Source: Bacillus sp. RO2 (GTDB lineage Bacteria; Bacillota; Bacilli; Bacillales; Bacillaceae_I). From it: DNA of 64,000 nucleotides. This document shows positions 24,675 to 33,787 of the stretch, piece after piece. Under the pieces are notes generated by a model. The model was not told where the DNA came from and did no database searches. It worked only from the letters and a program-made list of their open reading frames with translations. Positions within the stretch are counted from its first letter, which is position 1, and every line of letters starts with the position of its first letter. The stretch is taken from assembly GCF_012911845.1 (NCBI RefSeq), contig NZ_JAAXCU010000057.1:1-64000 (forward strand), read 5' to 3'. The position numbers and the translations under genes are program-made.

Positions 24675-25442
24675 ATGAAAAATATTATCATTATACTATT
24701 ATGTACGGTAGCAATATCTTTAATATTTTTAGGTAAGGTGCAGTATGATAATAAAATTGCACAGGCGGGAAAAGTTTCAAATCAAGACCAACCTAGCGAG
24801 TTAGTGAACAACAATCTACTAGATTTAACAAGAAATATGAGTGATGAATTACAAAATAGTTTAAAGAAAAAAATGGATTCTGAAGAAACTATCAAAGTGT
24901 TAATTGTTGGATCTGACGCAATTATGAATAGTGATTCCAACAATCTACCTTGGCCATTACAGTTGAAAAATGCGCTAGAAGAGAACTATGGAATACATAC
25001 TTTTAATGTTGAAATAATGAACTTTGAAAAAATAACTACCAATCATTTAATCGAAATTAAAGGGCATGAGAAAATAGCTGCAGTAGGGCCAGATATTTTA
25101 ATAATTGAGCCGTTACTTTTGAATGATAATGCTTTTGTGAAAATGGAAGATACATTAGGGAATTTAGAGAAGATTATCAGCTTAGTTAAACAGATTAACG
25201 ATGAAGCATATGTGATAGTACAACCACCTAATCCTATATATGAACCAGATACGTATTTGGAACAAGTTAGCGCATTGGAAGAGTTCGCGATGCAAAATAA
25301 GATCAAGTACTTTGACCATTGGGAGACTTGGCCAGACACATCTTCTGAAAATATCAAATCGTTTCTCCAAGGCACTTTCCCAAATGCTAAAGGGCAAAGC
25401 ATTTGGGCTGAGTTTATAATAGAATATTTTATTGCAGATTAA
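24675..25442 (+). CDS. Membrane-anchored SGNH-hydrolase-like protein (copy 2)
   Basis: 255 residues, a paralogue of the gene at 21899: N-terminal membrane anchor (about 1-20), linker, then VLIVGSDAIMN at the nucleophile block, PDILIIEPLLLNDN, VQPPNPIY, FDHWETWPD and FPNAKGQSIWAEF. The GDS motif reads GSD, and the usual catalytic His of DxxHP is replaced (QGTFPN); even the GH of copy 1 is GQ here. It could be a degenerate esterase or a binding protein. It is followed closely by a CWB2 transglycosylase gene on the same strand, with no terminator between, so the two may be co-transcribed. Confidence 0.6.
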   Translation: MKNIIIILLCTVAISLIFLGKVQYDNKIAQAGKVSNQDQPSELVNNNLLDLTRNMSDELQNSLKKKMDSEETIKVLIVGSDAIMNSDSNNLPWPLQLKNALEENYGIHTFNVEIMNFEKITTNHLIEIKGHEKIAAVGPDILIIEPLLLNDNAFVKMEDTLGNLEKIISLVKQINDEAYVIVQPPNPIYEPDTYLEQVSALEEFAMQNKIKYFDHWETWPDTSSENIKSFLQGTFPNAKGQSIWAEFIIEYFIAD

Positions 25443-25508
25443 AGGGGAATTTCATCATTATTTATAGAAATCGATTGAATAGTAATAGCAAATAAGGGGG
25501 ATGATTTT

Positions 25509-27695
25509 TTGAAGAGAATTAAGTTATTAACTTTATTTATGGTATTCACTTTAGTATTACCTCAATCCGTAGATGCACAAGAGACCAATCTATGTGTGCA
25601 ACCTTTATACGAAGAGATTGATTTATTGCTAACAAGAGAAGCCTTGTCTGAAGAAATCCCACCAGAGATAGTTAAAGCAATTGCTTTTGAAGAATCTGGT
25701 TGGATGCAGTGTGAAGATGGAGAGCCGTTGGTTGCGCCAGATAATGGCATTGGGATCATGCAAATAACGGACCATTCAAATGAATATGATGAAGAGAGAT
25801 TAAAGTATGACATAGAATATAACATCCGAGTTGGGGTTAGTATTCTAAATGAAAAATACGGTTATAGCGGCATTAATACTCCAGTGTTAAATGATGGAGC
25901 CCGCGATACTATTGAGAATTGGTATTTTGCGGTAATGGCATATAACGGGATTAAACAGGTGAATAGTCCATTAATCAGAGCTACTGGAGAAAGAAATTTT
26001 GAATCCTATCAAGATCGAGTTTTTCAGCGTATTGGTAAAAGTTCGGATCTGAATTTAAATATTGCTTTAGAAGCTATAGAATTGTCCCATCTAAATTATG
26101 GTGAAAACGGATCATTATCTTTTGATAAAATGGCTTATACACAAGAAGGAATTTTACATAAAACAAAGCATAAGTTTCAGCCAAAGGAACTTGTTGTAGC
26201 AACAGAGGAAGTTAACATTAGAAGTACCCCTGGGGCTACGGGGACAAGTCTTGGGAAAATTAATCAAGAAGTAGTCATGATTGAAGACTCGTTTATTTTT
26301 GATACAGCTACAAATAATAGAAATTTTAATCATTTTGTTTGGTATCCTGTATCTAACGAACTAGAAGGTATTAAGAAGAATGGGTATGTCGCTTCTTCTT
26401 ATTTAACTTCTTTCGGTAAAAGAATATCTGGTCCAGATAGATATTCTACAGCTAACGAAATAGCACGTGAAGGTTGGGAAACAGCTGAGACAGTTATTAT
26501 TGCAAGTGGCCAAAACTTCCCGGATGCTTTGGCAGGTGCACCTCTAGCGTATAAACTAGATGCTCCAATTCTTTTAACTAAAAAAGACAGTCTTCCAGAG
26601 CAGACAATGAAAATGATTGAGGAGCTTGGTGCTAAGAAAGTAATCATACTAGGGGGCACGGGTGCTGTCAGTGATGATGTGAAGAAGAGCATTGAGAAAA
26701 TTAAAAGTGTTGAAGTGGAACGAATAAGCGGTGCAAGCCGTTATGAAACAGCTGTTAAGATTGCAGAACGTTTGGGAGGCGCACCAGAGAAAGTAGTAAT
26801 TGCTAACGGATCAAATTTTCCAGATGCACTTGCTATTGCTCCTTATGCAGCAAAAAACGGCTACCCAATACTGTTAATCAAAGAAAAATCTAAAACTATT
26901 AATGAGCCAACAGCAAAATTATTGAAAGATAAAGAGATTAAACAAACAATTGTAGCGGGAGGCACCTCTGCAGTTACGGATGAGGTGTTGAAAGAATTAC
27001 CAGGAGGGAAACGTATTTCGGGTAAAGACCGTTATGCCACATCTGTTGAAATTATAGAAGAGCTAAACCTTCCCACTGAAAATATCTATACAGCTACAGG
27101 TCGCTCATTTGCGGATGCTTTAACAGGTTCTGTCCTTGCAGCGAAAAAAGGAACATCTATTTTACTTGTTGATGATAAAGAAAGACCAGTCGTTGCAGAA
27201 TTGGTAAGTGATAGAAACCTTTCTAACTTCCAAGTTCTTGGTGGCAGAAGTGCGGTAAATGATACAGCTCTAAATTTACTCTTTAAAGCTAGTAAAGGTA
27301 TCTACAATACTGCTGCTTTAAGTGAAGAAGAAAGAAAAGTAATTGAGTTGGTTAATGCAGAGCGTAAAAAGCATGGTGTTAATCCACTTTATACCCATGT
27401 GCAATTAAGTTTGGTAGCAAGAGAGAAATCTTTAGACATGAAAGCTAATGGTTATTTCAATCATGAAAGTCCTGTTTATGGCACTCCATTTGAGATGATG
27501 GAACATTTTAATATTGATTACACGAGTGCTTCAGAGAATATTGCTAGAGGTCACAAGAGTCCCGAGGAAGTTGTTAATGCTTGGATGAACTCAGACGGTC
27601 ACAGGGCAAATATACTAGACCCTGAAATGACACATATTGGTGTAGGGTATGAAAAAGAATTACGACATTGGACACAAATGTTTATTGGAAAATAA
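25509..27695 (+). CDS. Four-module wall protein: transglycosylase, SH3, CWB2 x3, CAP domain
   Basis: 728 residues, TTG start. Signal peptide (1-24); SLT-type lytic transglycosylase at about 30-175 with catalytic Glu in AFEESGW, then GIGIMQIT and YFAVMAYNG; SH3-like segment at about 230-300 (VNIRSTPGATG); three CWB2 repeats at about 303-600 (KRISGPDRYS, VERISGASRYE, KRISGKDRYA); CAP/SCP domain at 605-728 with ELVNAERKKHG, YFNHESP, SENIARG and SDGHRANIL. It would be exported and held in the wall. The transglycosylase cleaves glycan strands with formation of 1,6-anhydroMurNAc; the CAP function is unknown. The N-terminal half is duplicated in the pseudogene immediately downstream. Confidence 0.88.
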   Translation: MKRIKLLTLFMVFTLVLPQSVDAQETNLCVQPLYEEIDLLLTREALSEEIPPEIVKAIAFEESGWMQCEDGEPLVAPDNGIGIMQITDHSNEYDEERLKYDIEYNIRVGVSILNEKYGYSGINTPVLNDGARDTIENWYFAVMAYNGIKQVNSPLIRATGERNFESYQDRVFQRIGKSSDLNLNIALEAIELSHLNYGENGSLSFDKMAYTQEGILHKTKHKFQPKELVVATEEVNIRSTPGATGTSLGKINQEVVMIEDSFIFDTATNNRNFNHFVWYPVSNELEGIKKNGYVASSYLTSFGKRISGPDRYSTANEIAREGWETAETVIIASGQNFPDALAGAPLAYKLDAPILLTKKDSLPEQTMKMIEELGAKKVIILGGTGAVSDDVKKSIEKIKSVEVERISGASRYETAVKIAERLGGAPEKVVIANGSNFPDALAIAPYAAKNGYPILLIKEKSKTINEPTAKLLKDKEIKQTIVAGGTSAVTDEVLKELPGGKRISGKDRYATSVEIIEELNLPTENIYTATGRSFADALTGSVLAAKKGTSILLVDDKERPVVAELVSDRNLSNFQVLGGRSAVNDTALNLLFKASKGIYNTAALSEEERKVIELVNAERKKHGVNPLYTHVQLSLVAREKSLDMKANGYFNHESPVYGTPFEMMEHFNIDYTSASENIARGHKSPEEVVNAWMNSDGHRANILDPEMTHIGVGYEKELRHWTQMFIGK

Positions 27696-27704
27696 TAAGT
27701 TCAT

Positions 27705-27736
27705 TGGAGAATCTAAAAAAGGTTCTCCATTTTTTG
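27705..27736 (+). terminator. Terminator after the four-module protein gene
   Basis: TGGAGAA / TTCTCCA stem and T6 tract. Confidence 0.75.
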
Positions 27737-27846
27737 TGTACACTTATTAATCCATTTTACTTTTATTGGTAATGATTAGTGTATTTATCTTGTAATCTTG
27801 TAATCATAGAAAAGGACCGACAAATTTTAAGGGGGAAATTAGCTAG

Positions 27847-29273
27847 TATAATATTGAAAAAGGCGTTATGATTCTTAATGATAAGTTTGGGAGATTCAGT
27901 GGGACGGTAATTCTAACACTTAATGATGGTAACCGTAACTATATTGAGAACTGGTATTTTACATTGATGGCTTATAATGGGATTGTGCCAAAAAATAGTC
28001 CTATCATTCTTATTGAAGAAAATAAAAAAGGACAAAGAAACATGAAGTCCTACCAAGATCTTGTGCTTACAGCATTGGAAAATGAGAATCCTGGTATGTA
28101 CCAAAATCGCACTCTCGTCCAAATCAAACCGGAAGATATAGAGTATGTAAAAGGTGCAGGTGGAAAAGAAATAATAAATTTTAAAAAGAAAAATTACACT
28201 GTCTATGGTCCGCTGACACATACTGCTCATACATTTGGTCCTGAAGATTTAGTAAGGTTGGATGAAAAGGCTGGAAGAAGATCGGAACCAAGTACGCTTA
28301 AGAAGACTTTAGATTATTTTAATCCAGGTGTTTTAACAATAGAAAGTTTATTTAAAACTGATGAAACACCTAAAATTAATGCAGAAGGTTCGTACAATCA
28401 TTTTGGGTGGTATTCAGCATCGAACGGAGCGTTAAAGGATGAATGGATAAAGCGGAAACTGTTATTATTGCAAACGGAAGCAACTTTCCAGATGCTTTAT
28501 CTGGTGCCCCATTAGCGTATAAATTAAATGCACCTATCTTACTTACTTCCGGTAAAGATTCTAAACTAACTGAGTCTACTAAAATCAGAATAAAAGAGTT
28601 AGGTGCAAGGAAGGCTATCATCCTTGGAGGGGAAAGTGCAGTTTCTTCTGAGGTTCAAACTACCTTGAAGAACATGAATTTGACAGTCAAACGAGTTGCT
28701 GGAAAAGATCGATATGAAACAGCTTCATTGATTGCCACTGAATTAGGCGGTACTTTCAAAGCGGTTATCGCAAGTGGAAGTAATTTCCCTGATGCCCTAG
28801 CAATTGCACCTTACGCAGCAAGAAATGGTATTCCGATATTACTGACTAAGGGTGGGGAAACTGAACCTTTAAACAGTTATGCCTCCAATGTAATTAAAAG
28901 TAAAAAGATAACATCCACTATAGTGGTGGGAGACATGAAGGTTGTAAGCAAAAAAGCATACGATGCTCTTCCAAAACCAGATCGCATAGCAGGGAAAGAT
29001 CGTTACGCTACATCCGTTGCAATCATTGAAGAACTTAACTTGCCAACAGATATGCTATATGTTGCAACCGGAAAAGGTTTTGCAGATGCATTGACAGGAT
29101 CTGTTTTAGCAGCCAAGGAAAATGCAGCTATCTTGTTAATTGGTAACATACAAAACCAAGAGAGCGTTGAAACGACGAATCTCATAGCAAAACATAATAT
29201 AGATACTTTTTATGTATTAGGTGGAGACTCTGCAGTCAATAATGATGTCTTGAGCAGGCTTATCCTTAAATAA
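27847..29273 (+). pseudogene. Broken transglycosylase-SH3-CWB2 paralogue
   Basis: Homology to the upstream protein begins abruptly at 27847 (YNIEKGV aligns with YNIRVGV), right after an in-frame TAG at 27844-27846. The signal peptide and the half of the SLT domain with the catalytic Glu are gone, although a good ribosome binding site (AAGGGGG) survives at 27829. The frame then runs through the SLT end and SH3-like region to about 28440, where it switches register; the opening motif of the first CWB2 repeat (RISGxDRY through the Gly-Trp) is deleted. From 28443 a second frame encodes the rest of repeat 1 and repeats 2 and 3 to the stop at 29273. Two independent deletions are the simplest explanation. 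A short product of the second frame is conceivable but has no signal peptide. Confidence 0.88.
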
Positions 29274-29276
29274 CAA

Positions 29277-29313
29277 TAATCCCTACTTCAATAAAAAGAA
29301 GTGGGGATTACTT
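29277..29313. terminator. Terminator between convergent units
   Basis: AATCCCTACTTC / GAAGTGGGGATT imperfect stem shared by the pseudogene (+) and the small membrane protein gene (-). Confidence 0.65.
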
Positions 29314-29325
29314 ATTTAAGTATTC

Positions 29326-29691
29326 TCATAATTGAAAAAGTGCAATAATCCATATAGTTAGTGTTAAAAGCAATACTCCACCAGTAATAATGGCAGCCTT
29401 TTTGGCGTGAGCCATGTCCTTGACATAGTATAGAACAAAAAGTATTGGAACTAAAAACCATGGAATGGAGAGTAATAGAGCAAGCAAGTAAAAGGTGAAA
29501 ATTCCTTCCGTGTAGGCAAATTTGATAATAAGTGCAGGTAGTCCCAGTGCAACACTGGATAGGCAGGATACCATGATCATTTGTATCCAATATGTTTCAA
29601 AGAAAAGCGAGAAATTTTCTCTTTCAAAGGCAATATTGAATTTTGGTCGTTTTAGCTTTAATGCAGGCAGAAACCGTTTTGTAAATTCCAT
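29326..29691 (-). CDS. Small integral membrane protein, unknown function
   Basis: 121 residues with a basic cytosolic N-terminus (KRFLPALKLKRPKF) and three hydrophobic helices (about 35-60, 65-88, 98-118). The start ATG has GGGGAGG on the minus strand. The overall form resembles small YIP1- or DUF-type membrane proteins, but no diagnostic motif is visible. It is flanked by two CWB2 transglycosylase units; nothing in the sequence ties it to them. Confidence 0.6.
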   Translation of the reverse strand: MEFTKRFLPALKLKRPKFNIAFERENFSLFFETYWIQMIMVSCLSSVALGLPALIIKFAYTEGIFTFYLLALLLSIPWFLVPILFVLYYVKDMAHAKKAAIITGGVLLLTLTIWIIALFQL

Positions 29692-29892
29692 TAGGAACCT
29701 CCCCTTTACTTTTCTAGTCTCATCATATGTACGGCATTCTAGTAGTATTCCTACTTTACTTTATTCCCCATTTACTAGTTTCCTAACGTTTTTTTCCTTA
29801 TTTTTAAGAAATAATAAAACACAATCATTGACATTTTTGGCGCATACACGACAATATCGGCAAATAAAAGACAAATTCCCTATTTATTCTCT

Positions 29893-29909
29893 TGTAAACT
29901 ATTTGTTAA
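29893..29909 (+). promoter_or_regulatory. Candidate WalR box upstream of a CWB2 transglycosylase gene
   Basis: TGTAAA-N5-TGTTAA matches the WalR (YycF) direct-repeat consensus TGTWAH-N5-TGTWAH exactly and lies 55 bases before the start codon at 29964. WalR controls wall hydrolase genes in B. subtilis. A match of this quality in AT-rich DNA can occur by chance. Confidence 0.5.
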
Positions 29910-29963
29910 TATTAATACTGTAATGAAATAATTGTAGTTTAATAACAAGGAGGAAAGTTTTTC

Positions 29964-32243
29964 GTGCAAAAAAGTATTATTGCCGTAAAGTTGTGTTTGC
30001 TATTCTTGCTGATACTGGCTGTAGATAAAGGCCACGCAGAATGGAATGCGGAGGAGCATTCTGTTCATTCAAGTGGAAATGCTACAGTGTCTTTAGAAAG
30101 TTATGAAGTATCAGTTTCCAATGGAGAGACTTCTGCTGCAAGTATTTATTATGAGGGGGTACTTCTGGAAGAGCTAGAGATAGATCTTGCTGAATTTACC
30201 ACGATATTCACTTGGACTGTTAACAATAAAAGATATGTATTGCTAGAGAAAAAAAAGAAGGGTACTGGCAGCTTTACGCAATTCACTGTCATTCAATTGG
30301 CCGATGGTAAACTGAAACCTGTGTATATTTCAGATGATTATAAGATGGGTTCTGTAGATGTTCATTCTGACAGAGTCATAGTAACTTATGTAGATGCAAA
30401 TGCGAGTCTTGTAGATAGTGTCACGCTACTAAAAGATACATATAAGCAGGCTGAAGATGGTTCTTTAACTTTAGTAAAGAAAGCTGAAAAACAGAAAGTT
30501 ACGAAAGAAACTGTCACAGAGAGCTTTTCTTTTCAATCTACTGGGGATAATCGTATTGTGGGAGAAAATCCTTCGAACGCTGAATTGAATATCATGTTAA
30601 CGCAGGAAGCGATTATAGCTGGTATTCCTCCTGAGCTTGTAAAAGCTATCGCATGGCAAGAAAGTTCTTGGAGACAATTCCGTACATCAGATGATCCAAG
30701 TGGCCTTTGGAAAAAGGGAGATGCGGTGGTTTCATTTGATGGTGGTATTGGTATCATGCAAATTACAGAGCCTAACATGACTGCTGACCGTGAACTTAGG
30801 TTAAAAGAGGATATTCGTTACAACATTCAAGAAGGTTTAAGAATTTTAAAGGAAAAGTGGAGCTACAGCAGTTGGGAGCGCATTCCTAAAATAAATGGAA
30901 ATGACATGAATGTTATAGAGGATTGGTATTTTGCGGTGATGGCTTATAATGGTATTTCACGTAGAAATGACCCGCAATATTATCCAGATAATACGTACCA
31001 GGATGTCATTTATCGCCATATTGAGCGTATGGCACAACTGACTGTCACAAAGTTTCCTGAATCACAACTAAGAAATGATATTTATTACAACGAAGCAGGA
31101 TCTCTTCATTTCAGAAAAGATCGTTATTATGTAAGTGGACCTTTCACCACTTCTAAGCACTTTTTTGCAAACAATGATCTTGTGAAAGCAACCGAGAGCG
31201 GCGTAAGGTTAAGAAAGTCGCCAGAGGGTGCGGAGATAAGATTGACTACAGCAGGAGAAACTCTGCAGATTGTTGGTCCTTATCAAGCTGGAAACAACAG
31301 CAATAACCATTTTGTCTGGTATCCTGTGAAAGATATGAGTTCAAAGGAAACGTATTACATCGCGTCTACTTACTTAGATAACGTCCGGATTTCAGGACCT
31401 AACCGTTATGCGACAGCTGTTAGTATTGCAAGAACAGGCTGGGATAAGTCGGACACAGTACTGCTTGCGCGCGGGGATAATTTTCCAGATGCATTGGCTG
31501 GAACACCGCTTGCCTATAAGCTGAATGCACCTATCCTACTTACAAAGAAAAATGATTTAACAGAAGAAACAAAAAATGAATTGGTGCGTCTGGGAGCCAA
31601 AAATGTTGTCATTCTTGGTGGAACAGGGGCTATTTCAGATACAGTTTCCACAAATGTCCGCAATCTGGGGATAGAAGTAAAACGTATTGCAGGAGCGAAC
31701 CGTTTTGAAACGGCTAAGTTGATTGCAAACGAAATGGGGACAAGCTTCTCCAATGCTGTGGTGGTAAATGGGTACGGCTTCCCTGATGCCCTTGCTATTG
31801 CACCGTATGCAGCAAGAAACGGCATTCCTATTTTGTTGACGGAAAAGAACTATATTCCAGGTCCAACGAAAACCATTCTTAACTCAGCTAGTAAGACCAT
31901 TGTTGTAGGCGGAACGGCTGTTGTAAATCAAAATCTATTAAATGCAATGCCAAAAGCAACCAGAATTTCTGGTGCAACGAGATACGAAACGGCATATAAA
32001 ATTGGCACGCAGTTTAACTTTTCTTCTAATGAAGGGTTGGCTGTAAGTGGGACAGATTTCCCTGATGCACTGACAGGTTCTGTTTTGGCTGCAAAACGCA
32101 ATGCGCCATTACTATTAGTGAATCCAACGTACTTACCGGAGGAAACATTGCAGTTGGCTCGTGCAAGAGACTTTTCTCAAATATCTGTACTAGGTGGTAC
32201 ATCCGCCGTGCGTACGGATACAGTTATCAATCTAGTTAAATAG
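29964..32243 (+). CDS. Wall-bound lytic transglycosylase with three CWB2 repeats
   Basis: 759 residues, GTG start with AAGGAGG. Signal peptide (1-26); a ~180-residue unclassified domain rich in beta strands (about 27-200); SLT transglycosylase at about 205-365 with catalytic Glu in AWQESSW, GIGIMQIT and YFAVMAYNG; SH3-like segment at about 405-465 (VRLRKSPEGA); three CWB2 repeats at about 473-759 (RISGPNRYA, RIAGANRFE, RISGATRYE). It is a paralogue of the protein at 25509 without the CAP domain. It would cleave glycan strands at the surface. The N-terminal domain may be regulatory; no family was recognised. A candidate WalR box lies upstream. Confidence 0.88.
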   Translation: MQKSIIAVKLCLLFLLILAVDKGHAEWNAEEHSVHSSGNATVSLESYEVSVSNGETSAASIYYEGVLLEELEIDLAEFTTIFTWTVNNKRYVLLEKKKKGTGSFTQFTVIQLADGKLKPVYISDDYKMGSVDVHSDRVIVTYVDANASLVDSVTLLKDTYKQAEDGSLTLVKKAEKQKVTKETVTESFSFQSTGDNRIVGENPSNAELNIMLTQEAIIAGIPPELVKAIAWQESSWRQFRTSDDPSGLWKKGDAVVSFDGGIGIMQITEPNMTADRELRLKEDIRYNIQEGLRILKEKWSYSSWERIPKINGNDMNVIEDWYFAVMAYNGISRRNDPQYYPDNTYQDVIYRHIERMAQLTVTKFPESQLRNDIYYNEAGSLHFRKDRYYVSGPFTTSKHFFANNDLVKATESGVRLRKSPEGAEIRLTTAGETLQIVGPYQAGNNSNNHFVWYPVKDMSSKETYYIASTYLDNVRISGPNRYATAVSIARTGWDKSDTVLLARGDNFPDALAGTPLAYKLNAPILLTKKNDLTEETKNELVRLGAKNVVILGGTGAISDTVSTNVRNLGIEVKRIAGANRFETAKLIANEMGTSFSNAVVVNGYGFPDALAIAPYAARNGIPILLTEKNYIPGPTKTILNSASKTIVVGGTAVVNQNLLNAMPKATRISGATRYETAYKIGTQFNFSSNEGLAVSGTDFPDALTGSVLAAKRNAPLLLVNPTYLPEETLQLARARDFSQISVLGGTSAVRTDTVINLVK

Positions 32244-32251
32244 TCTTAATG

Positions 32252-32289
32252 AAAAAACGTCTATAATATTACATTATAGCGTTTTTTTG
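32252..32289 (+). terminator. Terminator after the CWB2 transglycosylase gene
   Basis: AAAAACG...TATAAT / ATTATAG...CGTTTTT stem with T7 tract. Confidence 0.75.
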
Positions 32290-32323
32290 TTACTTAATTT
32301 TAATATTCGGACTATTTTACTAG

Positions 32324-32332
32324 TGTTATAAT
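32324..32332 (+). promoter_or_regulatory. Extended -10 promoter of the CWB2 endopeptidase gene
   Basis: TGTTATAAT, a perfect TGn-TATAAT element 45 bases before the start codon; no consensus -35. Confidence 0.5.
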
Positions 32333-32376
32333 AAATGAGTAAATTATGTAATAATATGTAGATTTAGGGGGAAAAA

Positions 32377-33714
32377 ATGAAGACTTCAGCGTGGAAACGA
32401 TACATAGTTGCTTTCGTTCTTGGTATGGTCGTTCTTGTTACTTTGCCTTCTGTCAATTATGCAAACAGCTTTAATGTCGATAGAATCAATGGGGAAAATA
32501 GATATGAAACTGCTGTAGCGGTTTCAAAGAAAGGGTGGACAAGCTCCAATACTGTCATCATTGCAGCCGGGAATCAGTTTCCTGATGCACTTACTGGTAC
32601 ACCGCTTGCCTATTCGCTTAATGCACCTATCTTATTAACGCAAAATAGTTCTCTGCCCGGTGAAACAAAAAATGAAATAACTAGATTAAAAGCGAAGCAT
32701 GCCATTATCCTTGGTGGAACAAGTGTAGTGACTGCTAATGTAGAAACTCAGTTAAAAAATGCTGGTATTACAAAAATTGAAAGAATCAGTGGATCTGACA
32801 GATATGCGACCTCTGTTAAAATTGCAGAGAGACTGGCTGGACAGACGGATACTGCAGTACTAGTTTATGGGAAAAACTTCCCTGACAGTTTGGCGATTGC
32901 TGCGCATGCGGCCAGAAACGGCTATCCTATTTTGTTAACGAAGACAGATTCTTTGCCTTCAGCAACCAAACAGGTACTTTCTAAATATAAAAATACAATC
33001 GTTGTTGGTGGTACTGGCGTCATCTCTGACAAAATTATGAGGGATGTTCCAAACGCAAAAAGATATTCCGGAAAAGATCGTTATGATACTGTGTCTAAGG
33101 TAGTCAGTGGTCTTAACGTGAAATTTGGGGAAAATGTATATGTGGCAACAGGACAAAGTTATGCAGATGCACTGACAGGATCTGTCTTAGCTGCAAAGAA
33201 AAATTCATCCCTAGTACTGGTTCAAAAGGACGCTGTTCCTTCACCTGTACAAACAGTTTTAAACTCTGTAGGCTCTTCAGCAGCCTCTATTATTGGAGGA
33301 ACAAGTGCTGTATCAACCAATGTAGAAAATACACTTGGATTTAATACAGAGGCTCTTGTGAAAACTGCAAAAGAATACATAGGCACGCCCTATCAATATG
33401 GTGGCACTACTCCATCTGGCTTTGATTGCAGCGGCTATATAAGGTTTGTGTTTGAAAAACACGGTATAAGTACACCTAGAACCACGCGTGACTTATATGC
33501 TGGCGGGGAATCTGTAAGTAAACTAGAGGTTGGGGACATTGTGTTCTTCAAAACAGACCCAAGCTACAATGGTGCATCCCATGCAGGCATCTATATTGGG
33601 GATAATAAATTTATTCATGCTAAATCAGCAGGATCTAATATTGGTGTCACAATTGATGAAATGTCCAATAGTTACTTTTACCCGAGATATTTAGGGGCTA
33701 AACGTTATCATTAA
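32377..33714 (+). CDS. NlpC/P60 endopeptidase with three CWB2 repeats
   Basis: 445 residues. Signal peptide (1-30, ending YANS); three CWB2 repeats at about 33-325 (DRINGENRYE, RISGSDRYA, RYSGKDRYD; FPDALTG and APILLTQ visible); NlpC/P60 domain at about 330-445 with catalytic Cys in GFDCSGYIR, His in ASHAGIYIG and the third polar residue in FIHAKS. Such enzymes are D,L-endopeptidases that cut the D-gamma-Glu-meso-DAP bond of stem peptides. In the LytE/LytF/CwlO family the anchor is usually LysM or coiled coil; here CWB2 takes that role. Its own promoter and terminator make it a single-gene unit. Confidence 0.92.
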   Translation: MKTSAWKRYIVAFVLGMVVLVTLPSVNYANSFNVDRINGENRYETAVAVSKKGWTSSNTVIIAAGNQFPDALTGTPLAYSLNAPILLTQNSSLPGETKNEITRLKAKHAIILGGTSVVTANVETQLKNAGITKIERISGSDRYATSVKIAERLAGQTDTAVLVYGKNFPDSLAIAAHAARNGYPILLTKTDSLPSATKQVLSKYKNTIVVGGTGVISDKIMRDVPNAKRYSGKDRYDTVSKVVSGLNVKFGENVYVATGQSYADALTGSVLAAKKNSSLVLVQKDAVPSPVQTVLNSVGSSAASIIGGTSAVSTNVENTLGFNTEALVKTAKEYIGTPYQYGGTTPSGFDCSGYIRFVFEKHGISTPRTTRDLYAGGESVSKLEVGDIVFFKTDPSYNGASHAGIYIGDNKFIHAKSAGSNIGVTIDEMSNSYFYPRYLGAKRYH

Positions 33715-33715
33715 T

Positions 33716-33756
33716 AAAAAACAGGATGGAAACAATTTGTTTCCATCCTGTTTTTT
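33716..33756. terminator. Bidirectional terminator
   Basis: AAAACAGGATGGAAAC / GTTTCCATCCTGTTTT perfect stem between the NlpC/P60 gene (+) and the deacetylase gene (-). Confidence 0.9.
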
Positions 33757-33787
33757 ATAGATATGAAAGTATATAAAGCTGTTGCTT

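Noticed and set aside
27780-27806. WalR box at TTGTAATCTTGTAATC
   Set aside because: The two TGTAAT half-sites are 8 bases apart, not 11, and they precede a pseudogene.
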